Assembly: GCA_029211145.1 (NCBI GenBank)
Contig: JARGEQ010000082.1
Location: 124,001 to 188,000, forward strand
Direction: 5' to 3'
DNA: 64,000 nucleotides
DNA from: Marinimicrococcus flavescens
GTDB taxonomy: Bacteria > Pseudomonadota > Alphaproteobacteria > Geminicoccales > Geminicoccaceae
In this document: one piece after another, positions 32,874 to 40,460 of the stretch
How positions within the stretch are numbered: position 1 is the first letter of the stretch
How the letters are laid out: every line of letters begins with the position of its first letter
The notes under the pieces: model-generated
What the model saw: the letters and a program-made list of their open reading frames with translations, nothing else
Told to the model about the DNA's origin: nothing
The model's database searches: none
Program-made: the position numbers and the translations under genes

Positions 32874-34331
32874 ATGATCGAGCGGCAAGGGCTGCGGGAG
32901 CGCGTCAGGCGTCTCGCGGCCCTCGTCTTTTCCGCCCTGCTCGTCCTCGGCTGCGCTCGCGTCGAGGCCCAGGCTCCGGGGGCGGGGACGGCGCCTGTGG
33001 TGCGCGAGGTGCCCTCCTCGCGCGAGGCCGTGCGGCTGTCCTTCGCGCCGGTGGTGGCGAAGGCCTCGCCGGCCGTCGTCAGCATCACCTCGCGCCGCTC
33101 GCGGGTGCAGCGGCAGCCGGCGTTTGACGACCCTTTCTTCGACTTCTTCTTCCGCCGCTTCGGCGGGCAGGCGAGGCCGCAGCGCCGCGTCGAGACGTCG
33201 CTGGGCTCCGGCGTGATCGTCGGCGCCGACGGCGTGGTGGTAACCAACCACCATGTCGTCGAGGGCGCCGAGGAGATCGAGGTAGTGCTGGCCGACCGAC
33301 GCGCCTTCGCAGCCGAGCTCATCTCGAGCGACCAGGCGAGCGATCTCGCGTTCCTGCGGCTGGAGGGGGCGAGCGGCCTGCCGGCGCTCCCGCTGGGCAA
33401 TTCCGATTCCATCGAGGTGGGTGACCTGGTGCTGGCCATCGGCAACCCGTTCGGGATCGGGCAGACCGTCACCAGCGGCATCGTCTCGGCAAAGGCCCGC
33501 AGCTCGCCGATGCTGCAAAGCGACGTCACCTTCATCCAGACCGATGCGGCCATCAATCCGGGCAATTCCGGCGGCGCGCTCATCACCCTGGACGGCCGCC
33601 TGATCGGCGTGAACACCGCCATCTTCACCCGGGGCGGCGGCTCGATCGGCATCGGCTTCGCCATTCCCGGTAATCTCGTGCGTGCCCGCCTGGCGGGTGT
33701 GCAGGCGGGCCAGGTAGAGATGCGGCGCCCCTGGCTGGGCGCGGCCACTGCCGAGGTGCTGCCCGACGTCGCCCACGCGCTGGGCCTGGAGCGGCCGCGC
33801 GGGGTGGTGGTGGAGGAGGTCTACCCCGGCAGTGCTGCCGATGCGGCCGGCCTCGCGCCCGGCGACGTGGTGCTGTCGGTCGACGGCATCGCCGTCGACG
33901 ACCCGCCGTCGCTGGCCTACCGCCTGAGCCTTCGGCCTCTGGGCGAGCGCGCGGGGCTGGAGATCTGGCGCCGCGGGCGCGAGGTGGCGCTCGAGGTGGC
34001 GGTGAAGCCTCCGCCGGAGGTGCCGGCAGCCGCCCCGACGCTGCTGCGCGGCCGGCATCCGCTGGACGGGGTTACCGTTGCCAACAGGTCGCCGGCCCTG
34101 AACGAGAAGCTCGAGGCCGATCTTTTCGAGCGCGGCGTTGTCGTGCTCGAGCTTTCCCGAGGCGCTGCGGCGCGCCGTCTCGGCCTGCGCCCCGGGGACG
34201 GGATCGCCAGCGTCAATGGCCGCCGCATCGACGATACGAGGGAGCTGGAGCAGGCGCTGAAGGCGCGGCCCGGCCGCTGGGAGATCGGCGTGCGGCGCAA
34301 CGGCCAGGTGAGCCTGCTGAGGATCCGATGA
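32874..34331 (+). CDS. Periplasmic Deg/HtrA-type serine endoprotease with two PDZ domains
   Basis: Predicted envelope quality-control protease. From the ATG at 32874 (485 residues; a GTG at 32868 is possible), residues 13-34 form a signal sequence. It has a possible lipobox ending in Cys27, or a type I cleavage after VEAQA. The trypsin-like domain has the full triad: His127 (TNHHVVEG), Asp157 (QASDLAFL) and Ser232 (NPGNSGGAL). Two PDZ domains follow, from about residues 280 and 380. I avoid naming degP, degS or degQ specifically. The stop overlaps rarA by 4 nt. Confidence 0.9.
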   Translation: MIERQGLRERVRRLAALVFSALLVLGCARVEAQAPGAGTAPVVREVPSSREAVRLSFAPVVAKASPAVVSITSRRSRVQRQPAFDDPFFDFFFRRFGGQARPQRRVETSLGSGVIVGADGVVVTNHHVVEGAEEIEVVLADRRAFAAELISSDQASDLAFLRLEGASGLPALPLGNSDSIEVGDLVLAIGNPFGIGQTVTSGIVSAKARSSPMLQSDVTFIQTDAAINPGNSGGALITLDGRLIGVNTAIFTRGGGSIGIGFAIPGNLVRARLAGVQAGQVEMRRPWLGAATAEVLPDVAHALGLERPRGVVVEEVYPGSAADAAGLAPGDVVLSVDGIAVDDPPSLAYRLSLRPLGERAGLEIWRRGREVALEVAVKPPPEVPAAAPTLLRGRHPLDGVTVANRSPALNEKLEADLFERGVVVLELSRGAAARRLGLRPGDGIASVNGRRIDDTRELEQALKARPGRWEIGVRRNGQVSLLRIR

Positions 34332-35677
34332 GCGGCGATCTGTTCGGCGATGGCGGCGGTGCTGAGGGAGCGACCTCGCCCGAGATGTCGAAGGCTGCAG
34401 CGCCGGCCGACGGGCCGCTGGCCGACCGGCTGCGGCCGCGCCGCCTCGAGGACCTGGTGGGCCAGGAGCAGGCGCTGCGCGCCGAGGCTCCGCTCGGGCG
34501 GATGCTGGCCCGCCGGCGGCTTGGCTCGCTGCTCCTCTGGGGACCGCCGGGCTGCGGCAAGACCACGCTGGCGCGGCTGCTCGCCGGCGCCACCGGCCAG
34601 CCGCTGCTGGCGCTATCGGCGGTCATGTCCGGGGTGGCGGACGTCCGCAAGTGCTTCGAGGAGGCGCGCCGCCTGCGGGCGCGCGGGACGCAGCCCATCC
34701 TCTTCATCGACGAGATCCACCGCTTCAACCGCGCCCAGCAGGATGCGCTTTTGAAAGAGGTCGAGGAGGGGACGGTGACGCTGGTCGGCGCCACCACGGA
34801 AAACCCCTCCTTCGCGCTCAATGCAGCGCTGCTATCGCGCTGCCAGGTGGTGGTGCTCGAGCGGCTGTCGGTCGAGGCGCTGGAGCGGCTGCTGGCCCGT
34901 GCCGAGGAGCATCTGGGCCACGCCCTGCCGCTCGACGGCGAGGCACGCCGCCGCCTGGCGGAGCTTGCCGACGGCGACGGGCGCTACCTGCTCAACATGA
35001 TCGAATCGGTAGCCGACCTGCCATCCGAGCCGGTGCTCGACACGGCCGGTCTCGCCGAGATCCTGCAGCGGCGCCTGCCGCTCTACGACAAGGCCGAGGA
35101 CGCCCACTACAATCTGGTGAGCGCGCTCCACAAGTCGATCCGCGGCTCGGACCCCGACGCCACCCTCTACTGGCTCTCGCGCATGCTCGACGGCGGCGAG
35201 GATCCGCGCTACATCGCCCGCCGGCTGGTGCGCATGGCCAGCGAGGACATCGGCCTCGCCGACCCCGCGGCACTCGGCCTGTGCCTGTCGGCCGCCAGGG
35301 CCTACGAGCAGCTCGGCACGCCCGAGGGCGAGCTTGCGCTGGCCCAGGCGGCGATCTATCTGGCGCTCGCCCCCAAGTCGAACGCCGCCTATCTCGCCTA
35401 CAAGGCGGCCCGCCGCTCGGCCAGGGAGCACGGCTCGCTGGCGCCGCCCATGCATATCGTGAACGCGCCTACCGGGCTCATGAAGGGCCTCGGCTACGGC
35501 AAGGGCTATCTCTACGACCACGACATGCCGGACCGTTTCTCCGGCCAGAACTACTTTCCCGAGGAGATGGCGCGCGAGCGCTATTACCAGCCCACCGACC
35601 AGGGCCGGGAACAGCGTCTGGCGGAACGGCTGGCCCAGCTCGAGCGCCTGCGCGCCGAGCGCGAGGAGGACCATTGA
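34328..35677 (+). CDS. rarA: Replication-associated recombination protein A (RarA/MgsA), AAA+ ATPase
   Basis: Clamp-loader-like AAA+ ATPase acting at stalled replication forks. The 449 residues show Walker A GPPGCGKTT (72-80), Walker B FIDEIHRF (126-133) and the sensor 1 region VGATTENPSFALN. The C-terminal MgsA domain (HKSIRGSDPDATLYWLSRML) and SGQNYFPEEM are family-specific. Start ATG overlaps the protease stop. The rluC-like gene overlaps its own stop by 4 nt. The three genes look like one transcript. Confidence 0.96.
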   Translation: MSGDLFGDGGGAEGATSPEMSKAAAPADGPLADRLRPRRLEDLVGQEQALRAEAPLGRMLARRRLGSLLLWGPPGCGKTTLARLLAGATGQPLLALSAVMSGVADVRKCFEEARRLRARGTQPILFIDEIHRFNRAQQDALLKEVEEGTVTLVGATTENPSFALNAALLSRCQVVVLERLSVEALERLLARAEEHLGHALPLDGEARRRLAELADGDGRYLLNMIESVADLPSEPVLDTAGLAEILQRRLPLYDKAEDAHYNLVSALHKSIRGSDPDATLYWLSRMLDGGEDPRYIARRLVRMASEDIGLADPAALGLCLSAARAYEQLGTPEGELALAQAAIYLALAPKSNAAYLAYKAARRSAREHGSLAPPMHIVNAPTGLMKGLGYGKGYLYDHDMPDRFSGQNYFPEEMARERYYQPTDQGREQRLAERLAQLERLRAEREEDH

Positions 35678-36669
35678 GCGCCGTCACTCAACGCGTGATC
35701 CGGGCGGAGGAGGCCGGCTGGCGCTTCGACCGCTGGTGCCGCGAGCATTTTCCCCAGCTTCCCCACGGCGCCCTGCAAAAGCTGCTGCGCACCGGGCAGT
35801 TCCGCATCGACGGCAAGCGGGTCAAGGCCGACATGCGGCTGGAGAAGGGTCAGACGGTCCGTGTGCCGCCGCTGCCGGCTGCCGACATGCGCCCCGCCGA
35901 GCCCAGATCCGCGCCGCGCCTGACCGCGGAGGATGCGGCCTACATCCGCTCGCTGGTGCTCTACCAGGACGAGTACCTGATTGCCCTGGACAAGCCCGCG
36001 GGCCTCGCCGTCCAGGGGGGCAGCGGCACGACCCGCCATGTCGACGGCATGCTCGACGCCTTCACCCGCAAGGGCGAGCGGCCGCGCCTCGTGCACCGGC
36101 TGGACCGCGACACGAGCGGCGTGCTGGTGGTGGCGCGCACCGCCGCCGCCGCCACGGCGCTGGCCTTCGCCTTCCAGCAGCACAAGGTGCGCAAGCTCTA
36201 CTGGGCCATCCTGATCCGCGGGCCCGAGCGCAATGACGGGATGATCAACCTGGCGCTCGCCAAGGGCGGGCCTGCCGGGCAGGAGAAGATGCGGCCGCAC
36301 AAGGGCGACGATTCGCGCAACGCCCGCAGCATTTTCCGGGTCCTCGCGCGGGCCGGCAAGGTGGCGGCGTGGACCGCGCTGATGCCGCTCACCGGACGCA
36401 CCCACCAGCTCCGCGTCCACTGCGCCGCCATCGGCGCGCCGATCCTGGGCGACGGCAAGTATGGCGGCCGCGAGGCGCATCCCGACGGGGCGCCCAAGGG
36501 GCTCATGCTGCACGCCCGCGAGCTCGACCTGCCGCATCCCGTCAGGGGCCGGCTGCGCATCCAGGCCGACCCGCCGCCGGCCTTTCGCAAAGCGCTCGAC
36601 TGGCTGGGGCTGGAAGCCCCCGAGCTGCCCGGCGCCAGCCTCGCCGAATGGCCGGACAAGGTGATCTGA
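35674..36669 (+). CDS. rluC: 23S rRNA pseudouridine synthase of the RluA family (RluC-like)
   Basis: Predicted to isomerise uridines in 23S rRNA. A TTG start at 35674 is chosen, because GAGGAGG lies 5 nt upstream and the protein then begins SAVTQRVIRAEEAGWRFDRW, the normal N-terminus. It has 331 residues. An S4 RNA-binding domain occupies about residues 18-65. The catalytic motif HRLDRDTSG is at 141-149 with the nucleophilic aspartate at 144. RTHQLRVHCAAIGAPILGD is the second family motif. RluC rather than RluD is favoured by the S4 region and synteny, but this is not certain. Confidence 0.88.
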   Translation: MSAVTQRVIRAEEAGWRFDRWCREHFPQLPHGALQKLLRTGQFRIDGKRVKADMRLEKGQTVRVPPLPAADMRPAEPRSAPRLTAEDAAYIRSLVLYQDEYLIALDKPAGLAVQGGSGTTRHVDGMLDAFTRKGERPRLVHRLDRDTSGVLVVARTAAAATALAFAFQQHKVRKLYWAILIRGPERNDGMINLALAKGGPAGQEKMRPHKGDDSRNARSIFRVLARAGKVAAWTALMPLTGRTHQLRVHCAAIGAPILGDGKYGGREAHPDGAPKGLMLHARELDLPHPVRGRLRIQADPPPAFRKALDWLGLEAPELPGASLAEWPDKVI

Positions 36670-36672
36670 TCG

Positions 36673-37668
36673 ATGCGTGAGCAGCTCTTCTCGACGCGGC
36701 TGACCGAGCTCTTCGGCATCCGCCACCCCATCCTCATGGGCGGCCTGTTCCAGCTCGCCGACGCCCGTTTCGTGGCGGCCGCGGTCAATGCCGGCTGCAT
36801 GGGCTTCATCACCGCAGCGACCTTCCCCGACCCGGAGCGCTTCCGCGAGGAGCTCAGGCGCTGCAGCGAGCTCACCGGCGGCAGGCCGTTCGGCGTCAAT
36901 CTCGCCATCTCGCGGCAGGACGAGGGCGGCAGGCGGCTGCTCGATCATCTGCGGGTGCTGCTCGAGGAGGGCGTGCGCTTCGTCGAGACCTCCGGTGGCA
37001 GCCCCTCGGAGATCCTGCCGGCGCTCAAGGAGGGCGGGGTCAGGGTGATGCACAAGGTGCCGGCGGTGCGCTACGCGGTCAGCACCGCCCGCAACCCGAT
37101 GATCGACGCGGTGTGCGTGGTCGGGGCCGAGTGCGGCGGCCATCCCGGCGTCTACATGATCGGCAGCATGGTCCAGGCGGCCGATGCACCGGCGCGCATC
37201 GACAAGCCGGTGGCCATCGGCGGCGGCATCGGCACGGGCCGGCAGCTCACCGCGACGCTGGCCATGGGGGCGGATGCGGTGCTGATGGGCACGCGCTTCC
37301 TCGTGGCCGAGGAGATCTGGGCGCACCGCAACATCAAGGAGCGGATCGTGGCTGGCGACGGCACCGACAGCACCGTGGTGATGCAGATCTTCCGCCGCCA
37401 CCACCGCGTCCTCGACAACGAGGCGGCGCAGGAGGTGAGGAAGCTCGAGACGGCCGGCATCACCGACTTTGCCGCCTACGAGCCGCACGTCACCGGCCGC
37501 CGGGTGCGCGAGGCTTACGAGACCGGCGATCTCTCCAAGGGCATGATCGACTATGGCCAGGGCGCCTGCTTTGCCGACGCCATCGAGCCGCTCGAGGCGA
37601 TCGTCGACCGGATCATCGACGATGCCGCGGCGGCCCGCCGGCGGCTGGCGGCGCTGAGCTGGGCCTGA
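36673..37668 (+). CDS. Nitronate monooxygenase / 2-nitropropane dioxygenase family flavoprotein
   Basis: A TIM-barrel FMN protein of 331 residues. FGIRHPILMGGLFQLAD at the N-terminus, ECGGHPG at about 157-163, and the phosphate-binding GGGIGTGRQL and MGADAVLMGTRF segments identify the NPD/NMO family. Members oxidise nitronates or act as enoyl reductases, and the substrate cannot be told here. It begins 3 nt after the rluC-like stop, so it is probably in the same transcript. It ends 6 nt from the convergent ATP12 gene. Confidence 0.85.
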   Translation: MREQLFSTRLTELFGIRHPILMGGLFQLADARFVAAAVNAGCMGFITAATFPDPERFREELRRCSELTGGRPFGVNLAISRQDEGGRRLLDHLRVLLEEGVRFVETSGGSPSEILPALKEGGVRVMHKVPAVRYAVSTARNPMIDAVCVVGAECGGHPGVYMIGSMVQAADAPARIDKPVAIGGGIGTGRQLTATLAMGADAVLMGTRFLVAEEIWAHRNIKERIVAGDGTDSTVVMQIFRRHHRVLDNEAAQEVRKLETAGITDFAAYEPHVTGRRVREAYETGDLSKGMIDYGQGACFADAIEPLEAIVDRIIDDAAAARRRLAALSWA

Positions 37669-37674
37669 GGCCGC

Positions 37675-38370
37675 TCAGCGCCCGAGCAGGGCCAGGAACC
37701 GCGCCGTCGCCTCGAGATCGCCGCGCAGGCGGGCGTGGCGCTTTTCCTGGAGCTCGTCGAGGCCCCAGCGCTCGATCTCGTAGAGCTCGTCGACCACGGC
37801 TGCCTCGAAGGCGGCGGCGGGTTCCACGGCACCGCGCTCCATCGCCAGGCCGAGGATAACCGAGCCCGAGAGGGTGGTGGCGGTGTGGGCGCCCACCAGG
37901 CGCCAGTCGGCCAGCGCCTCGACCGCCGCGCGGACGGCGGCGAGCGAGGGGGCCGGCTGCTCCACCGGCTCGAGCGCCCGCGTCACCCGCAGCGGCGCAT
38001 CCAGCTCCGCGGCGGCCCAGTCGAGCCAGGGCTGCCAGAGCCGGTCCTGACGGCGGGCCAGCTCTTCCGGATCGCTGGCGCGATAGCAGAGCAGGTCGGT
38101 GCCGGCATACTCGGCGATCTCGGCCACCGCGTCGCCGCGGCGCGCCGGCATCAGGTCGGTGGCGGTGGTGGTGAGCCGGGTGAGCGGCATCGAGGCCGCA
38201 TCGACGGTCTCGCCCTGGGCGCGCCACTCCTCGGCCACCGCCTCGGCCAGGGCCGCGCCCGGCAGCACCAGCCTGTGCCGCGCCGGCGTGTTCATCGGCT
38301 TGCCGTCCAGCGTCACCGTCCAGCCCTCGGGCACCTCCTGGACGCCGACCTCCTTGTAGAACCGCTTCAC
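37675..38370 (-). CDS. ATP12 family F1-ATPase assembly chaperone
   Basis: ATP12 proteins bind free F1 alpha subunits during ATP synthase assembly and are shared by mitochondria and Alphaproteobacteria. I choose a GTG start at 38370, with GGAGG 6 nt upstream and the family-typical start VKRFYKEVGVQEVPEGWTV. It gives 231 residues. An upstream ATG at 38427 would add an atypical 19 residues. The domain-wide motifs LDGKPMNTPARHRLVLP, MPLTRLTTTATD and the C-terminal ERWGLDELQEKRHARL region are present. Confidence 0.9.
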   Translation of the reverse strand: MKRFYKEVGVQEVPEGWTVTLDGKPMNTPARHRLVLPGAALAEAVAEEWRAQGETVDAASMPLTRLTTTATDLMPARRGDAVAEIAEYAGTDLLCYRASDPEELARRQDRLWQPWLDWAAAELDAPLRVTRALEPVEQPAPSLAAVRAAVEALADWRLVGAHTATTLSGSVILGLAMERGAVEPAAAFEAAVVDELYEIERWGLDELQEKRHARLRGDLEATARFLALLGR

Positions 38371-38458
38371 GAAAATCCTCCAGCCTTGCCGGGGCCGGTC
38401 ATGCCACAGGCCGGCCGGCTCCACCAAGGCCGAGCTTGCCGCGCCCCCTGGCCGCCGA

Positions 38459-38869
38459 TCAGGCGGGCCGCTCGCAGTTCACCATCCAGGGCGTGCCGAA
38501 CCGGTCGACGAGCATGCCGAAGCGGAGCGCCCAGAAGGTCTCCTGCAGGGGCATGCGGACGATCCCGCCTTCCGCCAGCATTGCAAAAATTCTCTCCGCC
38601 TCGGCGGGCTCCTCGATGCCGAGCGTCACGGAGAAGCCCTTCATGGGCTCGTGTCGGTCCGGCGGGCCGTCGCCGCCCATCAGTATACCGTTGCCAAGGC
38701 GCATGCGGGCATGAAGGATCTTGCTGCCCCACCCGGGCGGCGTCTGGTCCGCCATGGGCGAGTTCTCCCAAGCGAGCATCGTCAGGATCTCGCCGCCCGT
38801 GCACGTCTGGTAGAAGCTGAACGCTGCCTCGCACTGGCCATCGAAGGAAAGATAGGGGCTGAGCTGCAT
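38459..38869 (-). CDS. VOC-superfamily protein, PhnB-like
   Basis: A 136-residue protein with paired beta-alpha-beta-beta-beta modules of the glyoxalase/VOC fold. It starts MQLSPYLSFDGQCEAAFSFY, and MPLQETFWALRFGMLVDRFG and the terminal W-MVN are typical of the PhnB/3-demethylubiquinone-methyltransferase-like subgroup. No enzymatic activity can be assigned from this. AAAGGAGC provides a good ribosome-binding site. It lies 45 nt downstream of the propeller gene on the same strand and may be co-transcribed with it. Confidence 0.85.
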   Translation of the reverse strand: MQLSPYLSFDGQCEAAFSFYQTCTGGEILTMLAWENSPMADQTPPGWGSKILHARMRLGNGILMGGDGPPDRHEPMKGFSVTLGIEEPAEAERIFAMLAEGGIVRMPLQETFWALRFGMLVDRFGTPWMVNCERPA

Positions 38870-38914
38870 CGCGTGCTCCTTTGCCGGCGGAATGCCGCCG
38901 CTGCCGCCGCCGCC

Positions 38915-39994
38915 CTAGCTCCTGTTCACCACGAACGTCTCCACCGAGCAGATCGCCGGCAGGTGCGCCGCGAGGCAGGTCCAGCTCTCGCCCTCGTCGG
39001 CGCTGGCGAAGAGGGCGCCGGTGTTGGTGCCGAAATAGACGCCGGCCGGCTCGAGCGGATCGGTCGCCATGGCTTGGCGCAGCACGCCGAAGAAGGCGTT
39101 CTCCTGTGGGAGGCCATGGCGCAGGGCCTGCCACGTCCCGCCGCCGTCCAGCGTCCGCCAGACGGCGGCCCTGGCGTCGGGAACGTATCTTCCGGCGGAG
39201 TCGCCGTTGAGCGGCAGCAGGTAGAGCGTGTCGGGATTGCGCGGATGGGCCGCGGCGGCAAAGCCGAAGGAGGAGGGCAGACCCTCCTCGATGCTGACCC
39301 AGCTTCGCCCGCCGTCCTCGCTGCGGTACATGCCGCAGTGGTTCTGTTGGTAGAGGCGCTCGGGCATGCCGGGGGCGGCGACCACGCAGTGCACGCACTG
39401 GCCGTACTCGGGGTACCGCTGGTCCTCCGGCAGAAAGTCGGCGCGGGTGCCCCGGTTGCGGTGCTCCCAGGTCTGGCCGCCATCGCCCGTGTGAAACACG
39501 CCGGCAGCGGAGATCCCCACCCAGAGGCGCTCCCCGTCCTCCGCGTGGGGGACGATGGAATGAAGGATCAACCCGCCGCCGCCGGCTTCCCAGTGCGGCC
39601 GGGAAGGATGCTCCTGCAGGCCCGGAAGGTGACGCCAGGAGCGGCCGTTATCGTCGCTCGCGAAGAGCGCCGCAGGCTCGACCCCGGCGAGGAGCCGGCC
39701 GCCGGCCGCCGCGAGGCTCCAGACGGCCTTCACCGGCGTCTCCCCGACCTCTCCGAAACCCTCGAAGGACGGCGTCCACGTGGCGCCGAGATCGGGCGAG
39801 CTCCACACTGCCGGGCCGCTCCATCCGCCGCTGCCGGCATGGAGCATGCCCGTGGACAGGTCCGCCACGAGGTGGTTGACCGGCGAAGCCTCGCAGAACG
39901 GGCCGCGCAGCGCCCAGCGCCGGCGTCCCTCGTCGGCCTCCAGGACGAAAGCGCCGCGCCGTGTTCCGACTAGGACGAGCACCCGGCAGGACAT
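38915..39994 (-). CDS. BNR/Asp-box beta-propeller protein (sialidase/sortilin-like fold)
   Basis: From the ATG at 39994 (GAGG upstream) the protein has 359 residues and contains six Asp-box motifs of the form S/T-x-D-x-G-x-x-W. They are at about residues 66-73 (SPDLGATW), 113-120 (SDDNGRSW), 169-176, 225-232, 281-288 and 331-338. They are spaced about 50 residues apart, matching a six-bladed propeller. No signal peptide is evident and the sialidase FRIP/Arg triad is not seen, so an enzymatic role is doubtful. An upstream in-frame ATG at 40117 is less likely, since it would overlap the divergent gene. Confidence 0.82.
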   Translation of the reverse strand: MSCRVLVLVGTRRGAFVLEADEGRRRWALRGPFCEASPVNHLVADLSTGMLHAGSGGWSGPAVWSSPDLGATWTPSFEGFGEVGETPVKAVWSLAAAGGRLLAGVEPAALFASDDNGRSWRHLPGLQEHPSRPHWEAGGGGLILHSIVPHAEDGERLWVGISAAGVFHTGDGGQTWEHRNRGTRADFLPEDQRYPEYGQCVHCVVAAPGMPERLYQQNHCGMYRSEDGGRSWVSIEEGLPSSFGFAAAAHPRNPDTLYLLPLNGDSAGRYVPDARAAVWRTLDGGGTWQALRHGLPQENAFFGVLRQAMATDPLEPAGVYFGTNTGALFASADEGESWTCLAAHLPAICSVETFVVNRS

Positions 39995-40016
39995 GACGGC
40001 CTCGCGGGATTGGATC

Positions 40017-40047
40017 GTGATCGGGCATGATACATCATCGCCATCAC
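40017..40047. promoter_or_regulatory. Nested inverted repeat in a divergent intergenic region
   Basis: GTGAT (40017-40021) and ATCAC (40043-40047) flank ATGAT-AC-ATCAT (40027-40038), giving a nearly symmetrical dyad between the propeller gene and the divergent VOC gene. It looks like an operator. A separate 8-bp hairpin (GGCGGCAG at 40048-40055 with CTGCCGCC at 40063-40070) follows in the VOC leader. Confidence 0.4.
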
Positions 40048-40088
40048 GGCGGCAGCATCCCTCTGCCGCCGCGGCCGGGAGAAGCGGC

Positions 40089-40445
40089 ATGGGCGTCAGG
40101 CGCATCGTGGCGAACATCGCGACCGACCGGATCGAGGAGGCGCGGGCCTTCTACGGCGAGCTTCTCGGGCTGCAGCCGGTGATGGATCATGGCTGGATCG
40201 TGACCCTCGCGGGAGACGACGTCGCGCGGTCGCAGGTGAGCTTCGCGAGCGAGGGCGGCTCCGGCACGCCGGTGCCCGATCTCTCCATCGAGGTGGACGA
40301 CCTCGATGCGGTCCTGCAGCAGGTGCGGGCCAGGGGGCTGCCGCTGGAGTACGGGCCGGCGCGCGAACCGTGGGGTGTGCGGAGGTTCTTCGTCCGCGAC
40401 CCGTTCGGCCGGCTCCTGAACATCCTCGTGCACGAGGAGCCCTGA
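40089..40445 (+). CDS. VOC-superfamily protein, glyoxalase/bleomycin-resistance-like
   Basis: A 118-residue single VOC module starting MGVRRIVANIATDRIEEARA, with the fold-typical FYGELLGLQPVMDHGWIVTL and the C-terminal VRRFFVRDPFGRLLNILVHE (dioxygenase-like His/Glu end). The substrate is unknown. It is divergent from the propeller gene across a 94-bp region that carries a dyad. It converges on ppsA with a 15-nt gap. Confidence 0.85.
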   Translation: MGVRRIVANIATDRIEEARAFYGELLGLQPVMDHGWIVTLAGDDVARSQVSFASEGGSGTPVPDLSIEVDDLDAVLQQVRARGLPLEYGPAREPWGVRRFFVRDPFGRLLNILVHEEP

Positions 40446-40460
40446 GGCCGGGCCGCAGGC

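Noticed and set aside
32868-34331. Assignment of the protease specifically as DegP, DegQ or DegS
   Set aside because: The triad and two PDZ domains are clear, but the features that separate these paralogues cannot be resolved by reading alone.
34651-35673. Upstream extension of the pseudouridine synthase through rarA
   Set aside because: The frame is open, but the translation is rarA shadow. The S4-domain start and ribosome-binding site place the gene at 35674.
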